Part shown: piece by piece, positions 11,723 through 22,262 of the stretch | Numbering within the stretch: the stretch's first letter is position 1 | How the letters are laid out: the number at the start of each line of letters is the position of its first letter | Source of the DNA: Myxocyprinus asiaticus | Lineage: Eukaryota; Chordata; Actinopteri; Cypriniformes; Catostomidae | DNA: 64,000 nt | Direction of reading: 5' to 3' | Assembly: GCF_019703515.2 (NCBI RefSeq) | Contig: NC_059349.1 | Span: 28,579,744 to 28,643,743 of the forward strand | Translations under genes and position numbers: made by a program | The notes under the pieces: generated by a model | What the model was told of the DNA's origin: nothing | Databases searched by the model: none | What the model saw: only the letters and a program-made list of their open reading frames with translations

Positions 11723-13267
11723 GAGAGAAAAAAAGTTTGCAAGATTTTCCCAGCTAAATTAATACAGGAAACAAACTCTGTGAATAAGTCTCATGGGGAC
11801 AATTTGTAAATCATATCACAGCATGTGTGAGGTGTTTCAGTGAAAGTGCAGATGTTTGTTAGTGTATGACAATTTTGTATGATAAAAAATAAGCCTTATA
11901 TGGAATAATTTTTGTCAATATTATTAACAATAATAACAAATCTAAAGATTAAAAAGCTCCAGATGTTTCCAGCACATAGATTCTGGTGTGTTAATCAATT
12001 TATTATAATTTGTAACTGTTCTTATGACCAAAATAAGTCTTTCTCCAACTCTTTTACCTAATGAATAAAATGCTGGGGGAATAGGGAGCACAGAGTGTTA
12101 ATTTGATGAGTGCTTTAAAAACAACAACCTCGATCTGAGCTTCCTTATGAAAACAACAAATTAAAGTAGATATTATAAAAGAATATATGTAAATATGAGA
12201 AATGAAAATTATTTTTAGCTATGTATGATGCTGTAAATCCATGGAAATGGTTCTGATGCTTATAAGCATTCAACCTTATTAAATCATCCATAATTGTAGA
12301 AATATTCAGACCTCTGCATTGTAAATGATTTACTAAAAGCCCATTTAAAAAAAAAAAAAAATGTATGCATTATTATTTTTACATTTAATGTTGCTGTAGA
12401 CTATAGAATCAAAAAGAACTGGTTTACTTCAGTGGTCAATTCCTTACATGCATAATGACAGTATTACTGCTTTATAATTACAATGGAATTACAAAGTTAG
12501 AACATCTGCAATGTGCCATCTTGTAATTACAAATTAAAGAAGATATTTCACAAACATCACTTCAGCATTATATATGGACAAGTGATTAATAAGATATAAC
12601 AAACCATATGCTCCAGCAGGTTTTGCACTGAGAGCCTTTCTTTTATTTTTAATAGGATTAAATATGTTTTTCAGTCTTATACTCTATAATGTATGGCATC
12701 AATTATATTCACAAACTATGTTTTGTGAGTACTGTAGACATCTATAGTTCTACCACAGTGCAAAAGGACCGATTGCTTTTAAAGTTCTTGTACAAAGAAT
12801 GTCCCTCTCCAAACAGATTTACATGATCAGGATGCAGATGTAGACATGTAATGTATCAGAAATGACAAACATGTGAAGTATTGGACATCCCAGTACAGCT
12901 ATATATATGGGCCTTTCCCATATAATGTGCCATTTGTGTGCTATGTGTGTCACCACCATAGAGCTTTCCATACTGCGCAAAAATATGGGTTAATGTCTCT
13001 TTAAACCACAGGCTAAGGCTACTTTCAACCCTGGGTAAAGCTAGGTTTCACACTTATAATTTTGAAAAAAGGGGTTAGCACAGCTTTTACAGGGTTTAAT
13101 TTACACAACTTTAATTTCAGAAAAATAAATAAATATATGAATCATATATTTTTAAATTTGTTTTTGGCACAAATAGAACAATTTAGGAATGAACTATAAT
13201 CGCTTTCACACATACAGCCCTTTACAGAAAATTCACTGCAATTTTCAGTTTTGAGGTCATGTGTGAA
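11723..13267. other. AT-rich gene-free stretch
   Basis: No gene. 13020-13267 (GGGTAAAGCTAGGTTTCACAC, GGGGTTAGCACAGC) resembles a dispersed fish repeat whose other half appears after 21764, on the far side of the long-inverted-repeat element. Confidence 0.4.
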
Positions 13268-13360
13268 CAGAACACGGTAACACTTTAGAATAATGGTCCA
13301 TCATTAATAGGTAATTATGCAGGAATTAATGAGTAGTACTACATTAACACTTTAGTTACT

Positions 13361-13520
13361 CATTTACATTACATTTATGCATTTGGCAGATGCTTTTATC
13401 CAAAGCGACTTACAGTGTACTTATTACAGGGACAATACCGCCGGAGCAACCTGGAGTTAAGTGCCTTGCTCAAGGACTGATTACCAGTTATATGATTTAG
13501 CCCACTACGCCACCACCACT
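13361..13520 (-). repeat. tRNA-derived SINE, internally deleted
   Basis: On the minus strand it starts GTGGTGGTGGCGTAGTGGGC, runs through CCTTGAGCAAGGCACTTAAC and ends in CTGTAAGTCGCTTTGG, ATAAAAGCATCTGCCAA and a TAAATG tail. The tRNA B-box segment is missing (GGTAATCAG joins directly to TCCTTGAGC). It lies beside the Gypsy-1 LTR inside the left arm of the long-inverted-repeat element. Confidence 0.75.
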
Positions 13521-13529
13521 CTGGCTCTC

Positions 13530-14073
13530 TGTCAAGGAGAAACTCACGGAGGCAGAGATATGGACTCAACAGCGGGGTTTTATTGAACAGGTGAATGAAA
13601 CAGCGATGTAAACAACAGGTGAGTAAATCCAGTTTGAGCAGTGTTGCAAACAGCAGGTAAGTAATTTCCAGACAGGGAAATAACACGATGTACAGATGAA
13701 TAGATAACTCACAACAGTCTTTTGATACTTGCAGGTAACTTTGAAGAAACAGGAGAGTAACACTGCTGGAGGATAAACAGAGGAGGAACCAACACACAAA
13801 CCCAGACGAGAATAACAACAAGGAGGTAATATCCACAGAATATAACATCAGGTAAGTATCAACAGGTAAGTTTGTCAATACTAGGAAGGTCTGTAGTCTC
13901 TGAGAAAACATCAACGAGAACAGACAAAGGGTGTGTGTGAAAGCTGGGTATAAATGCCATCCTTGATTATCCATTAATGATGTGCAGGTGCATGTGATCA
14001 AAACTCAGGGGAGAGTGAGTGCTGTGTTGGCAGTGAGGGAGAAAGAGAGGGAGAGCCCGGTGGATCCGTAACA
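13530..14073 (-). repeat. 3' LTR of Gypsy-1
   Basis: Direct copy of 18162-18694 with scattered substitutions and small indels. Presumed RNA start complement GAGAACAGAC at 13916-13925. Confidence 0.9.
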
Positions 14074-14132
14074 GTACCCCCCACTTCAGGGACTGCTCAA
14101 GAGGGCTGGAGTCTCCGACGTCAGGGCCAACC

Positions 14133-14702
14133 TCATCCATGTGGAGCTGGGCGAGTAGGATTTTCTGCGTGAAAGGTGGTAAGTAAGGTCAGATCCAGGA
14201 TGTCATCTCGAGCAACCCAGGACCTCTCCTCAGGACCATAACCTTCCCAGTCTACCAGGTACTCGAGATGTCCTTTCCGACATGGGGAGTCTAGGATGAC
14301 TCGAACCTCGTACACTAACCCATCCTCCAGGAGCAAAGGCTGAGGGGGTTCCTCGGTCACACCAGGCTCTGGGGAAGGAGACAGAGAAGGATAGTAAGGT
14401 TTGAGGAGAGAAACATGGAAAGTGGGATTGATTCTGTAATGTGAGGGTAATTGTAACCGGAATGTGACTGCATTTACTTGATGATGTATAGTGAATGGAC
14501 CAGTGTATCTGGGACTCAACTTTTGACAAGGCAACCAGAGCTGGATGTCCCGAGTGGAGAGCCAGACCTTCTGCCCAGGATGGTAAGTAGGAGTCTCTGA
14601 TTCTCTAGCGTCGGCCTGGCTCTTTTGGTGCCGAACTGCCCGTTGAAGATGGACATGAGCTGAGTCCCAGACAATCTTGCTTTCCTCGAACCAGTGGCTC
14701 AA
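14133..14702 (-). pseudogene. Gypsy-1 integrase C-terminus with chromodomain
   Basis: 190 codons without a stop. Residues about 45-100 hold the GPY/F-type module (QKVWLS, then [11 protein letters not shown] and [10 protein letters not shown]) that ends chromoviral integrases. Residues about 130-180 form a chromodomain ([20 protein letters not shown], then [16 protein letters not shown]). In the family the chromodomain tethers the pre-integration complex to modified histones and steers insertion. The aromatic and acidic core residues of the fold are visible. The upstream integrase core is in pieces, so the module is not joined to a working enzyme. The product ends about 60 bases before the 3' LTR. 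Confidence 0.85.
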
Positions 14703-15547
14703 CAGTTCTGTGCGTACTCGGCCCAGGGTATGAAACGGTTCCAGCTGTCCTGGTTGTTATGGCAGTAGATCCACTGGAAGTGACCAATCTCCTAAATCTT
14801 CTGCTCTGTCTGCCTGTTGGATTGCAGATGATATGCAGAGGTTAAACTCACTGATACACCCAGGAGGGAGATAAACTGGGGGCCGCGGTCAGACACTGTC
14901 TTCTGGGAGGCCATAATTCCGGAAGACATGATGGAATAAGGTTTCTGCGGTCTCCAGCACCATGGGGAGGCCCTTCATCAGAACCAGACGACATGCCTTG
15001 GAGAATCTGTCAACAGCAACTAATACACAGGTGAAGGAATCTGATGCAGGATAGTCAGTTATAAAATCCACCCCCAGGTGTGACCAGGGGCGCTGAGGAA
15101 CGGGCAGAGGAAGGAGCTTACCAGATGGAAGATTGTGAGGAGATTTGGAGATGGCATATTCTGGACAGCCTTGGATATATCGCTGGACTTCCTGGGGCAT
15201 ACGGGCCACCAGTATCGATTTTGGAGAAGCAAGAGGGTTTGATGGTAACCAGGATGACCAGAGCCCAGGGAGGAGTGGATGGAAGTGATGAGGGAAGTCC
15301 GAAGGCATGTGGGGATGTATTTGTGTCCCTCGGGACACCCCGGTGGAGCAGGTTCTTCTCTGGTGGTCTCCTCTATTTGATCGTCCAGGGCCCACTGGAT
15401 GGGACTGACGATCAATGCTGGTGGTAGAATGGATTCAAGAGTACCATTAAGAGGTTCCACAGTATGCAGTTGAGATAGAGCATCCGATTTGGTGTTCTGG
15501 GACCCTGGACCATAGGAAACAGAGAAGTTAAACCGTGTTTCAACCAT
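14703..15547 (-). pseudogene. Gypsy-1 integrase core, broken
   Basis: Fragments in two frames. The 15059-15547 frame holds the end of the RNase H linker ([13 protein letters not shown]) and the zinc-binding segment (ending [15 protein letters not shown], with a degraded CxxC pair). The 14889-15395 frame carries the start of the catalytic core, [11 protein letters not shown], with the first catalytic Asp, then [12 protein letters not shown] and YGLPEDSV. The second Asp and the Glu regions downstream (to about 14703) are only traceable across further frameshifts. A functional integrase is excluded. Confidence 0.8.
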
Positions 15548-16712
15548 TTTGCTTCTCTCAGGTATTCAAGGTTGCGATGATCTGTGATGACCAAAAATGG
15601 ATGACATGATCCCTCCAGGTAGTGGCGCCACTCCTCCAGTGCCAGCTTGATGGCGAGTAGCTCCCGGTTGCCTATGTCATAATTCTGCTCCGCCGGAGTG
15701 AACTTCTGCAAGAAGAAGACACACGGGTGAAGCTTGGGTGGATTCCCCTGCCGCTGAGATAATACTGCTCCAACGCCTAAGGTGGAGGCATCTACTTCCA
15801 CAACGAAAGTTCGTTCCGGGTCAGGATGAACTTATTTGGGGGCAGTCCTGAATGCTTCTTTTAGGTGTTGGAAGGCCTCCAAGGCGGGCTGGTTCCAGGA
15901 CAGAGATTTGGGCTTAGAGTTGAGAAGAGAGGTTAGAGGAGCAGACATAAAACTGTAATTGCATATGAAGGGACGATAGAAGTTTGCAAAGCCTAGAAAT
16001 ATCTGAAGTTCTTTAATTGTGGTGGGTCTGGGCCAGGAATGAACTGCACTAACCTTCCCCTGGTCCATTTCCACCCCTCTGGGACTGATGATATATCCGA
16101 GGAACTGAATATATGGTTGATGAAATTCACATTTCTCCAGTTTCAGGTACAGTTGGTGTTTTCTAAGCTTCTCCAGTACGAGTGCTACATGCTGACGATG
16201 GTCGGTCTCGTTCCGGGAGTAGATGAGGATATCATCGATGTAGAAAATAACAAATCATTGGAGATACTCCCGGAACACCTTGTTCATAAAGTTCTGGAGC
16301 ACGGAGGGGGCATTTGCCAGGACATAGGGCATGACCTGGTATTCATAGTGGCCTGTTGGGGTTACGAAGGCTATCTTCCACTCGTCCTCCCTCTGGATAC
16401 GAACGAGGTTGTAGGCGCTACTCAAGTCAAGCTTAGAGAACACAGTGGCTCCTCTTAGGAGTTCTAGAGCTGCCGGGACCAGGGGAAGGGGATACTGGAA
16501 CTTGACAGTAACTTTGTTCAGTGCACGGTAATTGATTGCGGGCCACAAGCCTCTGTCCTTCTTGGCCACAAAAAAAAGCTGGAAACAGCAGGGGAAGTAG
16601 AAGAGTGGATGTAACCTTGCTTCAGAGCATCATCGATGTAATCCTCCATGGCCTTCTGCTCAAGAAGTGAAAGAGGATAAATCCATCCCTTGGGCAATGG
16701 TGCTCCTGGCAT
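15548..16712 (-). pseudogene. Gypsy-1 reverse transcriptase and RNase H, broken
   Basis: Copies element RNA into DNA in the family. 16518-16712 gives the N-terminal fingers ([24 protein letters not shown]), then a frameshift near 16570. 16255-16569 gives [13 protein letters not shown], where the first metal-binding Asp sits. A TGA at 16255-16257 follows, after which the same frame resumes with the YIDD active-site motif (16231-16242) and the FLGFANFYR region. A TAA at 15832-15834 separates this from RNase H, which shows its first catalytic Asp in [27 protein letters not shown] and ITDHRNLEY. The frame is lost at about 15548. Confidence 0.9.
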
Positions 16713-16736
16713 AAGATCGATGGCACAGTCCCATAG

Positions 16737-17228
16737 TCAATGAGGAGGTAAACTAGCTGCTCTTTGTGGGCTGAAGACATATTTGAATGCATTAAATTCC
16801 TGGGGCACGTCTACTTGAAGCTCACTCGCAAGATTCTCTACTGAAGTGGCACACACAGACACAGTGTCACTGGAACATTTAGGATGGGGAAGCTGTAAAC
16901 ATCCATGAAAACACTCCTTACCCCAAGCCATCACTTCTCCTGTAGTCCATGAGAGCTGCGGTGAATGTAGTTGTAGCCAAGGACACCCCAGGATGATATC
17001 AGCTGTAAAGCCCTCCAGAATCATAAATGAAATTTCTTCAAAATGTGTGCAACCCACTTGAAGCGTAATTGATTGAGTCCGATGTGTGATGATTCCTCTT
17101 CCAAGAGGTCTTCCAATCACTGAGTGGACAGAGATCGGGGAGGAACATTTGATTGACGGGAGTTGGAGCCGGCGGCAGAGTTGTTCTGAGATGAAGCTCA
17201 ATGAGGGCCTTGACTGAGAGAGAAACAT
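16737..17228 (-). pseudogene. Gypsy-1 aspartic protease, active site lost
   Basis: The part downstream of the active site is well kept (FISEQLCRRLQLP, then FTADIILGCPWLQLHSPQLS and VMAWG), which is typical of chromoviral retropepsins. The expected Asp-Ser/Thr-Gly triad should sit just before FISEQL. Instead the upstream frame ends VKALIE and joins in a shifted frame to the sequence after the triad, as though about a dozen bases had been lost (around 17190-17205). Polyprotein cleavage by this copy is therefore not possible. Confidence 0.8.
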
Positions 17229-18105
17229 GTGGACTGATCACTGAAACTATAGTAGACAACGGAGCATGTATAATAGGCATCGAATAAGCATGACTCACCG
17301 TACATCGTAAGGGGCGAACAGGACATTCGGCGATTACATGCCCACCAGCTCCACGGTACAAACATAGCCATTCTTGTAGTCTCCATTGACGCTCGAGTGG
17401 GGACAATCTGAATGAATCAATTTGCATCGGTTCTTCTGATGATTCTGGAGAGCGTAGATAACAGCATGCAGGCGGTGATTGCATATTACTCTGTTCACTG
17501 ATGCAGGTCTTCATCCACTGGGACACACGTATGAATAAAGCTTTCCAGGCCAATGGAGTCATCATGCACCACCAGCTGTAGCCACAGAGAAGGTTCCAGC
17601 CCCTGTCGGTAGGTTGTAAGAAAGGCCGGTTCATATAGCCACTCGCGGCTGCAAGCGTTCGAAACTGCAGAGCATAATCTGTGATAGATTTCTTTCCTTG
17701 TTTGAGATGATAAAGTTGTTCACTCACCAATGTATCACCAATGGGTAGTCCAAAAACCTCCTTAAAGTGTGTGAGGAAAGCATCTGATGACTGGGTGACT
17801 GGGCTGTCCTGATCCCACAGAGAGTTTGCCCACTGCACTGTACGTCTGGAAAGTAATGAAATAATGTAGGCGATCTTTGCTCTATCTGTTTGAAACCTCT
17901 GAGACTGCATCTCGAGCAGCAGGAATCCGCTGCAATCCTCTGCCACACCCGAATAAGGAGTAGGATTGACCAAGGGACTGGCATGAAGAGAAACCGGAGA
18001 TGGAGAGGTGGATAAGGAAGGGGTAGAGGAACTGCCATCCGAAGCTCCAGATGGAGAGATGACCCAACGAAGTTCATTCACCAGCTCCTCAAGGATTGTG
18101 CTCAT
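17229..18105 (-). pseudogene. Gypsy-1 gag, degenerate
   Basis: Structural protein forming the virus-like particle. The frame from 18105 shows LEELVNELRW near the start, a Pro/Ser-rich spacer, a capsid-like region (KIAYIISLLSRRTVQWANSL, then FKEVFG and LKQGKKSITDYALQFRTLA) and a zinc knuckle at about 17326-17367 reading CLYRGAGGHVIAEC, in which the second Cys of the CCHC set is Arg. An ATG nearer the LTR (18141-18143) opens a 13-codon frame that stops at about 18102, so the true start is out of frame with the body. The stretch around 17520-17620 also looks frameshifted. Confidence 0.85.
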
Positions 18106-18150
18106 CGTGTTGGTGGAATATTGGAAGACCCCGCTGAGTCCATTTTGGTG

Positions 18151-18161
18151 GTCTGTTCTTC
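18151..18161 (-). promoter_or_regulatory. Presumed self-primer binding site of Gypsy-1
   Basis: On the minus strand GAAGAACAGAC follows directly after the 5' LTR. Its complement GTCTGTTCT occurs in both LTRs (minus strand, from 18546 and from 13925), 30 bases after a TATA box (ATTTATA, 18570-18576). No TGG tRNA-type site is present. Confidence 0.65.
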
Positions 18162-18694
18162 TGTCATGGAGAAGCTCATGGAGGCAGAGATATGGACTCA
18201 ACAGCGGGGTTTTATTGAACAGGAGAATGAAACAGCGATGTAAACAACAGGTGATTAAATCCAGTTTGAGCAGTGTTGCAAACAGCAGGTAAGCAATTTC
18301 CAGACAGGGAAATAACATGATGTACAGATGAATAGATAACTCACAACAGTCTTTTGATACTTGCAGGTAAATTTGAAGAAACAGCATTGGAGGATAACCG
18401 GAGGAGGAACCAACACACAAACCCAGACAAGGATAACAACAAGGAGGTAATATCCACAGAATATAACATCAGGTAAGTATCAACAGGTAAGTTTGTCAAT
18501 ACTAGGAAGGTCTGTAGTCTCTGAGAAAACATTGACGAGAACAGACAAAGGGTGTGTGTGAAAGCTGGGTATAAATGTCGTCCTTGATTATCCACTGATG
18601 ATGTGCAGGTGCATGTGATCAAAACTCAGGGGAGAGTGAGCGCTGTGTCGGCAGTGAGGGAGAAAGAGAGGGAGAGCCCTGTGGATCCGTGACA
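18162..18694 (-). repeat. 5' LTR of Gypsy-1
   Basis: TGTCACGG to CATGACA on the minus strand, with TATA at 18570-18576. The right edge abuts TACT and then the resumed arm of the long-inverted-repeat element. Confidence 0.9.
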
Positions 18695-19056
18695 TACTAC
18701 TATTAACTAATATGTAAACATGATTAACCAATCAGTAAGTAATAGCGAACTAATGACTGAGGTAGTTCACTGTTAGGCAATCACTAATTACTGAATTTGA
18801 TTTTCCCCATTGAGAACTATCTACTAACTATGGCTAATCTAAAATAACTACTTATTAATTACTAATCAAAACATAAACAGTGTCTAAAATGTGAACGATT
18901 ATGTTTTTATTGTGAACATGTTCATGAAATGAACCTTCGCCTTCAGATAAACATGTGTGTTCTTTGTGGGAATTAATTTATGAATGTAACAGCTCGCTAA
19001 ATCATGGCTACAGTGTCTGGTAGAGTATCATAGTCAGCTTTCAGATTGTAACATTT

Positions 19057-19432
19057 TGCAGAGATGAGGTGAGAGAGCAATGGATCTGATCACAGGCTGG
19101 TTTAATGAAAATGATGAAGAAGGTGATACAGTAAATGTGGAGGAATACAAAGAACTAAATATGCACATTTAATATAACATCTTAAACACATAAGAACAAG
19201 AACTGACCATGAGTGCATGAAACAAGAGGGTATATATACATACATGGATGACTGATGAGGGAACAGGGGACAGCTGAGGAAGATGGGGAACAGATGGATG
19301 TGATGAGGGCAGTGCATCATGGGAATTGTAGTATGGGGCAAACTACAACATAAGACAATAACAGTGTCCTTATGATCAGAGGGGTGATGATGAAGATGAA
19401 GTGGCAGGAGTGAAGACAATGACAATGTGACA
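19057..19432 (-). repeat. 3' LTR of element C
   Basis: Minus strand TGTCACATTG to CATCTCTGCA. TATATATA lies at 19231-19238. The presumed RNA start about 31 bases on (19207) would read GTCAGTTCTTG, which predicts a primer site that is now deleted. Confidence 0.7.
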
Positions 19433-19780
19433 GATCCCCCCCCCAAAGGGTGACTCCTGGCACCCAAAGACGGATGAGGAGGGCAGGATGAAGCAGATGA
19501 CGAGGAAGGATCCAAGGGACGATTATGAGGCCAAGGAGGAATTGGCGGACGATCAGGTGGCCAGGGAGGAGTCTGCGGATGATCAGAAGTCCAGGGAGGT
19601 GACCACAGGGCAGGGACTGGGTCTGTTGGAGGAGAAGTCTCGGGATGAAGAGTGGGCTAAGCCGCAGGAAGAGCAGGAGTTTGAGAGTCAGGAGGTGGAG
19701 CCGCTGGAGTAACAAAGACTGGACACTCAGGAGGAGGAACCAGAATGGGGTCGGGCGGAGCCCACAGGAGGATGGAGGAT

Positions 19781-20350
19781 TTAGGACTCAGGAGGAGGAA
19801 CCAGAGGTGGAGCAGGCGGATCCACAGGAGGATCGGGAATTTGAGACTTAGGAGGTGGAGACAGTGGCGGAGCGGGCTGAGCCATAGGAGGTGGAATTTC
19901 AGGAGAGGATGGAGTCTCAGGAGGCGAAGTGGATGGAACTGCTAGAGGTGGAGTTTCTGGGGGTGAGGGTGGAGCCGTGGAAGACTCTGAGGACAGAGCC
20001 GAGGGAGGCTCGACGAAGGCTGGTGGAGCTGTGAGAAGCTTGAGGGGTGGAGCCATGGAAGGTGGAGCTGTGAGAGGCTCAAGGGGTGAAGCCATGGAAG
20101 GTGGAGCCATGAGAGGCTTGAGGGGTGAAGCCATGGAAGGCGGAGAAGTGAGAGGCTCGAGGGGCGAAGCCATGGAAGGCAGAGCTGTGAGAGGCTCTAG
20201 GGGCGAAGCCATGGAAGGCTCAAAGAGAGCTGGCAGCGACTGGGAACTGACCTCCACGGTCGAGAGCACTGGCAGTGACTGGGGAGCGATCTCCGTGGTC
20301 ATAAGCATGGGCAGTGATGGGGAGCCGGAACCCTTATTCTTCCCTTCCAT
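19781..20350 (-). CDS. Proline-rich repeat protein of element C
   Basis: 190 codons from an ATG at 20350 to a stop at 19781. Residues 1-12 are basic and Gly/Ser-rich. Residues about 12-45 hold three 14-residue units of the type SLPMLMTTEIAPQ. Residues about 47-110 hold five 13-residue units of the type PSMASPLEPLTAP. The C-terminal 70 residues are Pro/Glu-rich (PPSPPETPPLAVPS). There is no enzyme motif, signal peptide or membrane segment. The same two repeat types occur in the protein of element B, so they are homologous. It occupies the gag position of a small LTR element. The function is unknown; a role in RNA packaging or particle formation is only a guess. The start may not be the original one, because the upstream region was replaced by the hAT-like fragment. 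Confidence 0.55.
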   Translation of the reverse strand: MEGKNKGSGSPSLPMLMTTEIAPQSLPVLSTVEVSSQSLPALFEPSMASPLEPLTALPSMASPLEPLTSPPSMASPLKPLMAPPSMASPLEPLTAPPSMAPPLKLLTAPPAFVEPPSALSSESSTAPPSPPETPPLAVPSTSPPETPSSPEIPPPMAQPAPPLSPPPKSQIPDPPVDPPAPPLVPPPES

Positions 20351-20447
20351 TTCCAGATGGTCGTGAGCACAGCTGTGGGAGGCTCGAAGGGTGGAGCCAT
20401 GGGAGGCTCATTGAGAGAAGGTTCCAGTGCCACCGAGGCTGGTGACA

Positions 20448-21141
20448 GGGTATCAGCATGATCGAAGGAATTAAATTTAAGACTTTTTAAGGCCAAAGAA
20501 AAGAAAAATTTAAGACCACTTTCGTAATAAAAAAAAAACACATTAATTAATTAGCTGGTAAATACAAAACCACTGAGGCTACTTGAATGTCTCTGGACAT
20601 GTTTTTTAAAAAAATTGTTTTTTATTTTTTTTATTGTGCATCTATGTCCAATAAGTTAATACAACATTAAAACTCTAAATGAAATCATTAAGAATGCATG
20701 TAGCCTAAAATATGTAGCCTATATTGTGACCCTTTTCTTTAGTCACTTGCTTTCCAGCAAGATGTGACGCAATAGACCAATGCTTTGGCAACATCACCAC
20801 TTATGTCAAACACGGAAGTGGTGGCAAAAAGCATGTGCAAAAAATTGACTTTTGTTGGATTACATTGTTGAAAAATGATTCCGAGGGCTCTAGTTGACTG
20901 CTGTGGCTTCAAGATCATCAACAGAGCTGACTGGACTGAGGAGATCATTTCAACTCACAACTTTGCAGTATAAATTTATAGCGAACATGATTACATGTTT
21001 GTTATTAACTCATATCATTATAGTAATTGTATCGCTAAGAATATGTTTGTATTTATGATGGTTTTGTGTCATACTTTCGTTTAATCCTCTAATCTATCAA
21101 TTCTAAAAATTCAGCGGGCTTTCTGCCACCACTTACTGTAA
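20448..21141 (+). mobile_element. hAT-like element fragment, left end
   Basis: Begins AGGGTATCAGCA and runs through TTAAATTTAAGACTTTTTAA. It matches 34730-35420 over its whole length in the same orientation, including the GTGACCCTT block and the TCAGCGGGCTTTCTGCCA block. It stops at the LTR of element C; the right end of the parent element is missing. Confidence 0.8.
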
Positions 21142-21149
21142 ACATTGAT

Positions 21150-21285
21150 TGCAGAGATGAGATGAGAGAGCAATGGATCTTATCACAGGCTTGTTTAATG
21201 AAGACAATGAAGAAGGTGATACAATAATGTAGAGGAATACAAAGAACTAAATTTGCACATTTAACATAACATCTTAACATAAACA
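21150..21285 (-). repeat. Truncated 5' LTR of element C
   Basis: Matches 19057-19190 (TGCAGAGATGAGATGAGAG, CAATGGATCTTATCACAGGC, ACAAAGAACTAAATTTGCAC). The remaining 240 bases of the LTR, including its promoter, are absent. Confidence 0.7.
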
Positions 21286-21763
21286 CCTCATCTCTGCAAA
21301 ATATTACAATCTGTAAGCTGACTATGATACTCTACCAGACACTGTAGCCATGATTTAGCGAGCTGTTACATTCACAAATTAATTCCCACAAAGAACACAC
21401 CTGAGACACATGTTTATCTGAAGGCGCATTTCATGAACATGTTCACAATAAAAACATAATCATTCACATTTTAGACACTGTTTATGTTTTGATTAGTAAT
21501 TAATTAGTAGTTATTTTAAATTAGCCATAGTTAGTAGATAGTTCTCAGTGAGGCAGATCAAATTCAGTAATTACTGATTACCTAACAGTGAACTACCTCA
21601 GTCATCAGTTCACTATTACTTACTGATTGGTTAATCATGTTTTAATATTAGTTAATAGTAGTAACTAAAGTGTTTATGTAATTCTACTCATTAATCCTGT
21701 ATTAATTCCCGCATAATTACCTATTTATGATGGACCATTATTCTAAAGTGTTACCCAGAACAC

Positions 21764-22262
21764 TAACTGTTTGAAATACCTGTAAATTTATGTGTGACCT
21801 CAAATTTAGGTCATATGATAGCACAGCTTAAATAATGAAGATTATTACTGATCCTAGGTCCATCATTAAATAAACTTATTTCACCACAGAAATGCCTGTA
21901 CATGTGTTACATTCAGTTGCATGTAAACAAGGAGAACTGAGATAATGTTAGCAGGGTCCAACTTGTTCAAAGGGGACACAGATCAGCCTAATGGTGACAT
22001 CACACGAAACAACTATTTGCAACAAAACAACATTAATATTTCAACAAAAGTGCTAAAACCTCTACAAAATCTAAATAACAACTATTAAATGCCCCCATAT
22101 GTTCCATTTGACCAAGGAAACCTCAATAAATCATTCAAGCACAAGGCATTTTGTGTATTCCCCAAAGCCTAAATTTTGTACTTAAAAGTTTAAATTATTA
22201 AAATTTAAAATCTTAAGTCTAGGTATTTTTAAGAAAAATAAGTTTTTTTGAGTTATGAGCCC
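21764..22262. other. Gene-free stretch
   Basis: Begins with the target repeat interrupted by the long-inverted-repeat element (AAATTTATGTGTGACCTCAAA pairs with TTTTGAGGTCATGTGTGA at 13240-13258). Otherwise AT-rich with no gene. Confidence 0.45.

Larger units (their letters stand above)
13530..18694 (-). mobile_element. Gypsy-1: chromodomain Ty3/gypsy element, degenerate
   Basis: Two LTRs of about 540 bases (13530-14073 and 18162-18694), TGT to ACA in minus orientation, enclose gag, protease, reverse transcriptase, RNase H, integrase and a chromodomain in the usual order. A G-rich purine tract (14074-14090, GAAGTGGGGGGTAC on the minus strand) precedes the 3' LTR. TACT at 13357-13360 and 18695-18698 flanks the SINE plus the element as one block. 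Every gene carries stops or frameshifts. Primer site and promoter fit self-priming, and the chromodomain fits the sushi/Tf1-type chromoviruses. Confidence 0.9.
19057..21285 (-). mobile_element. Element C: non-autonomous LTR retrotransposon, 5' part lost
   Basis: A 376-base LTR (19057-19432) is matched by the first 130 or so bases of a second copy at 21150-21285 in the same orientation. On the minus strand the internal region ends in a G-run (19436-19446, plus-strand C-run) directly before TGTCACATTG, a polypurine tract in the right place. The interior encodes a proline-rich repeat protein and no pol. A hAT-like fragment (20448-21141) has replaced the 5' internal part, and the 5' LTR is truncated, so the primer site is gone. 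Confidence 0.7.
13276..21755. mobile_element. Long-inverted-repeat DNA element with nested insertions
   Basis: The ends are GGTAACACTTTAGAATAATGG at the left and its inverse at the right. They are flanked by identical 8-bp duplications CAGAACAC at 13268-13275 and 21756-21763. The left arm (13276-13360 resumed at 18695-19056) and the right arm (about 21286-21755) pair over roughly 450 bases. The arms are broken by a SINE plus Gypsy-1 and by element C. No transposase of its own remains. An 8-bp duplication fits hAT-like transposition; P or Merlin cannot be ruled out. The same GGTAACAC-type ends occur on 50161-53238. Confidence 0.85.

Noticed and set aside
13396..14001. 201-codon minus-strand frame in the Gypsy-1 LTR, Leu/Cys-rich and membrane-like
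   Set aside because: It lies wholly in LTR and SINE sequence. The sister LTR gives a similar but differently broken frame, so hydrophobicity comes from composition, not from a gene.
15080..15427. Plus-strand frames across Gypsy-1 (also 16039-16458) and Gypsy-3 (58247-58624, 60085-60471)
   Set aside because: They are opposite-strand shadows of recognisable integrase and polymerase sequence.
17038..18420. 460-codon frame read as one gag-protease protein starting in the LTR
   Set aside because: The first 105 codons are LTR and leader sequence upstream of the gag body, and the last 40 are protease DNA in the wrong frame.
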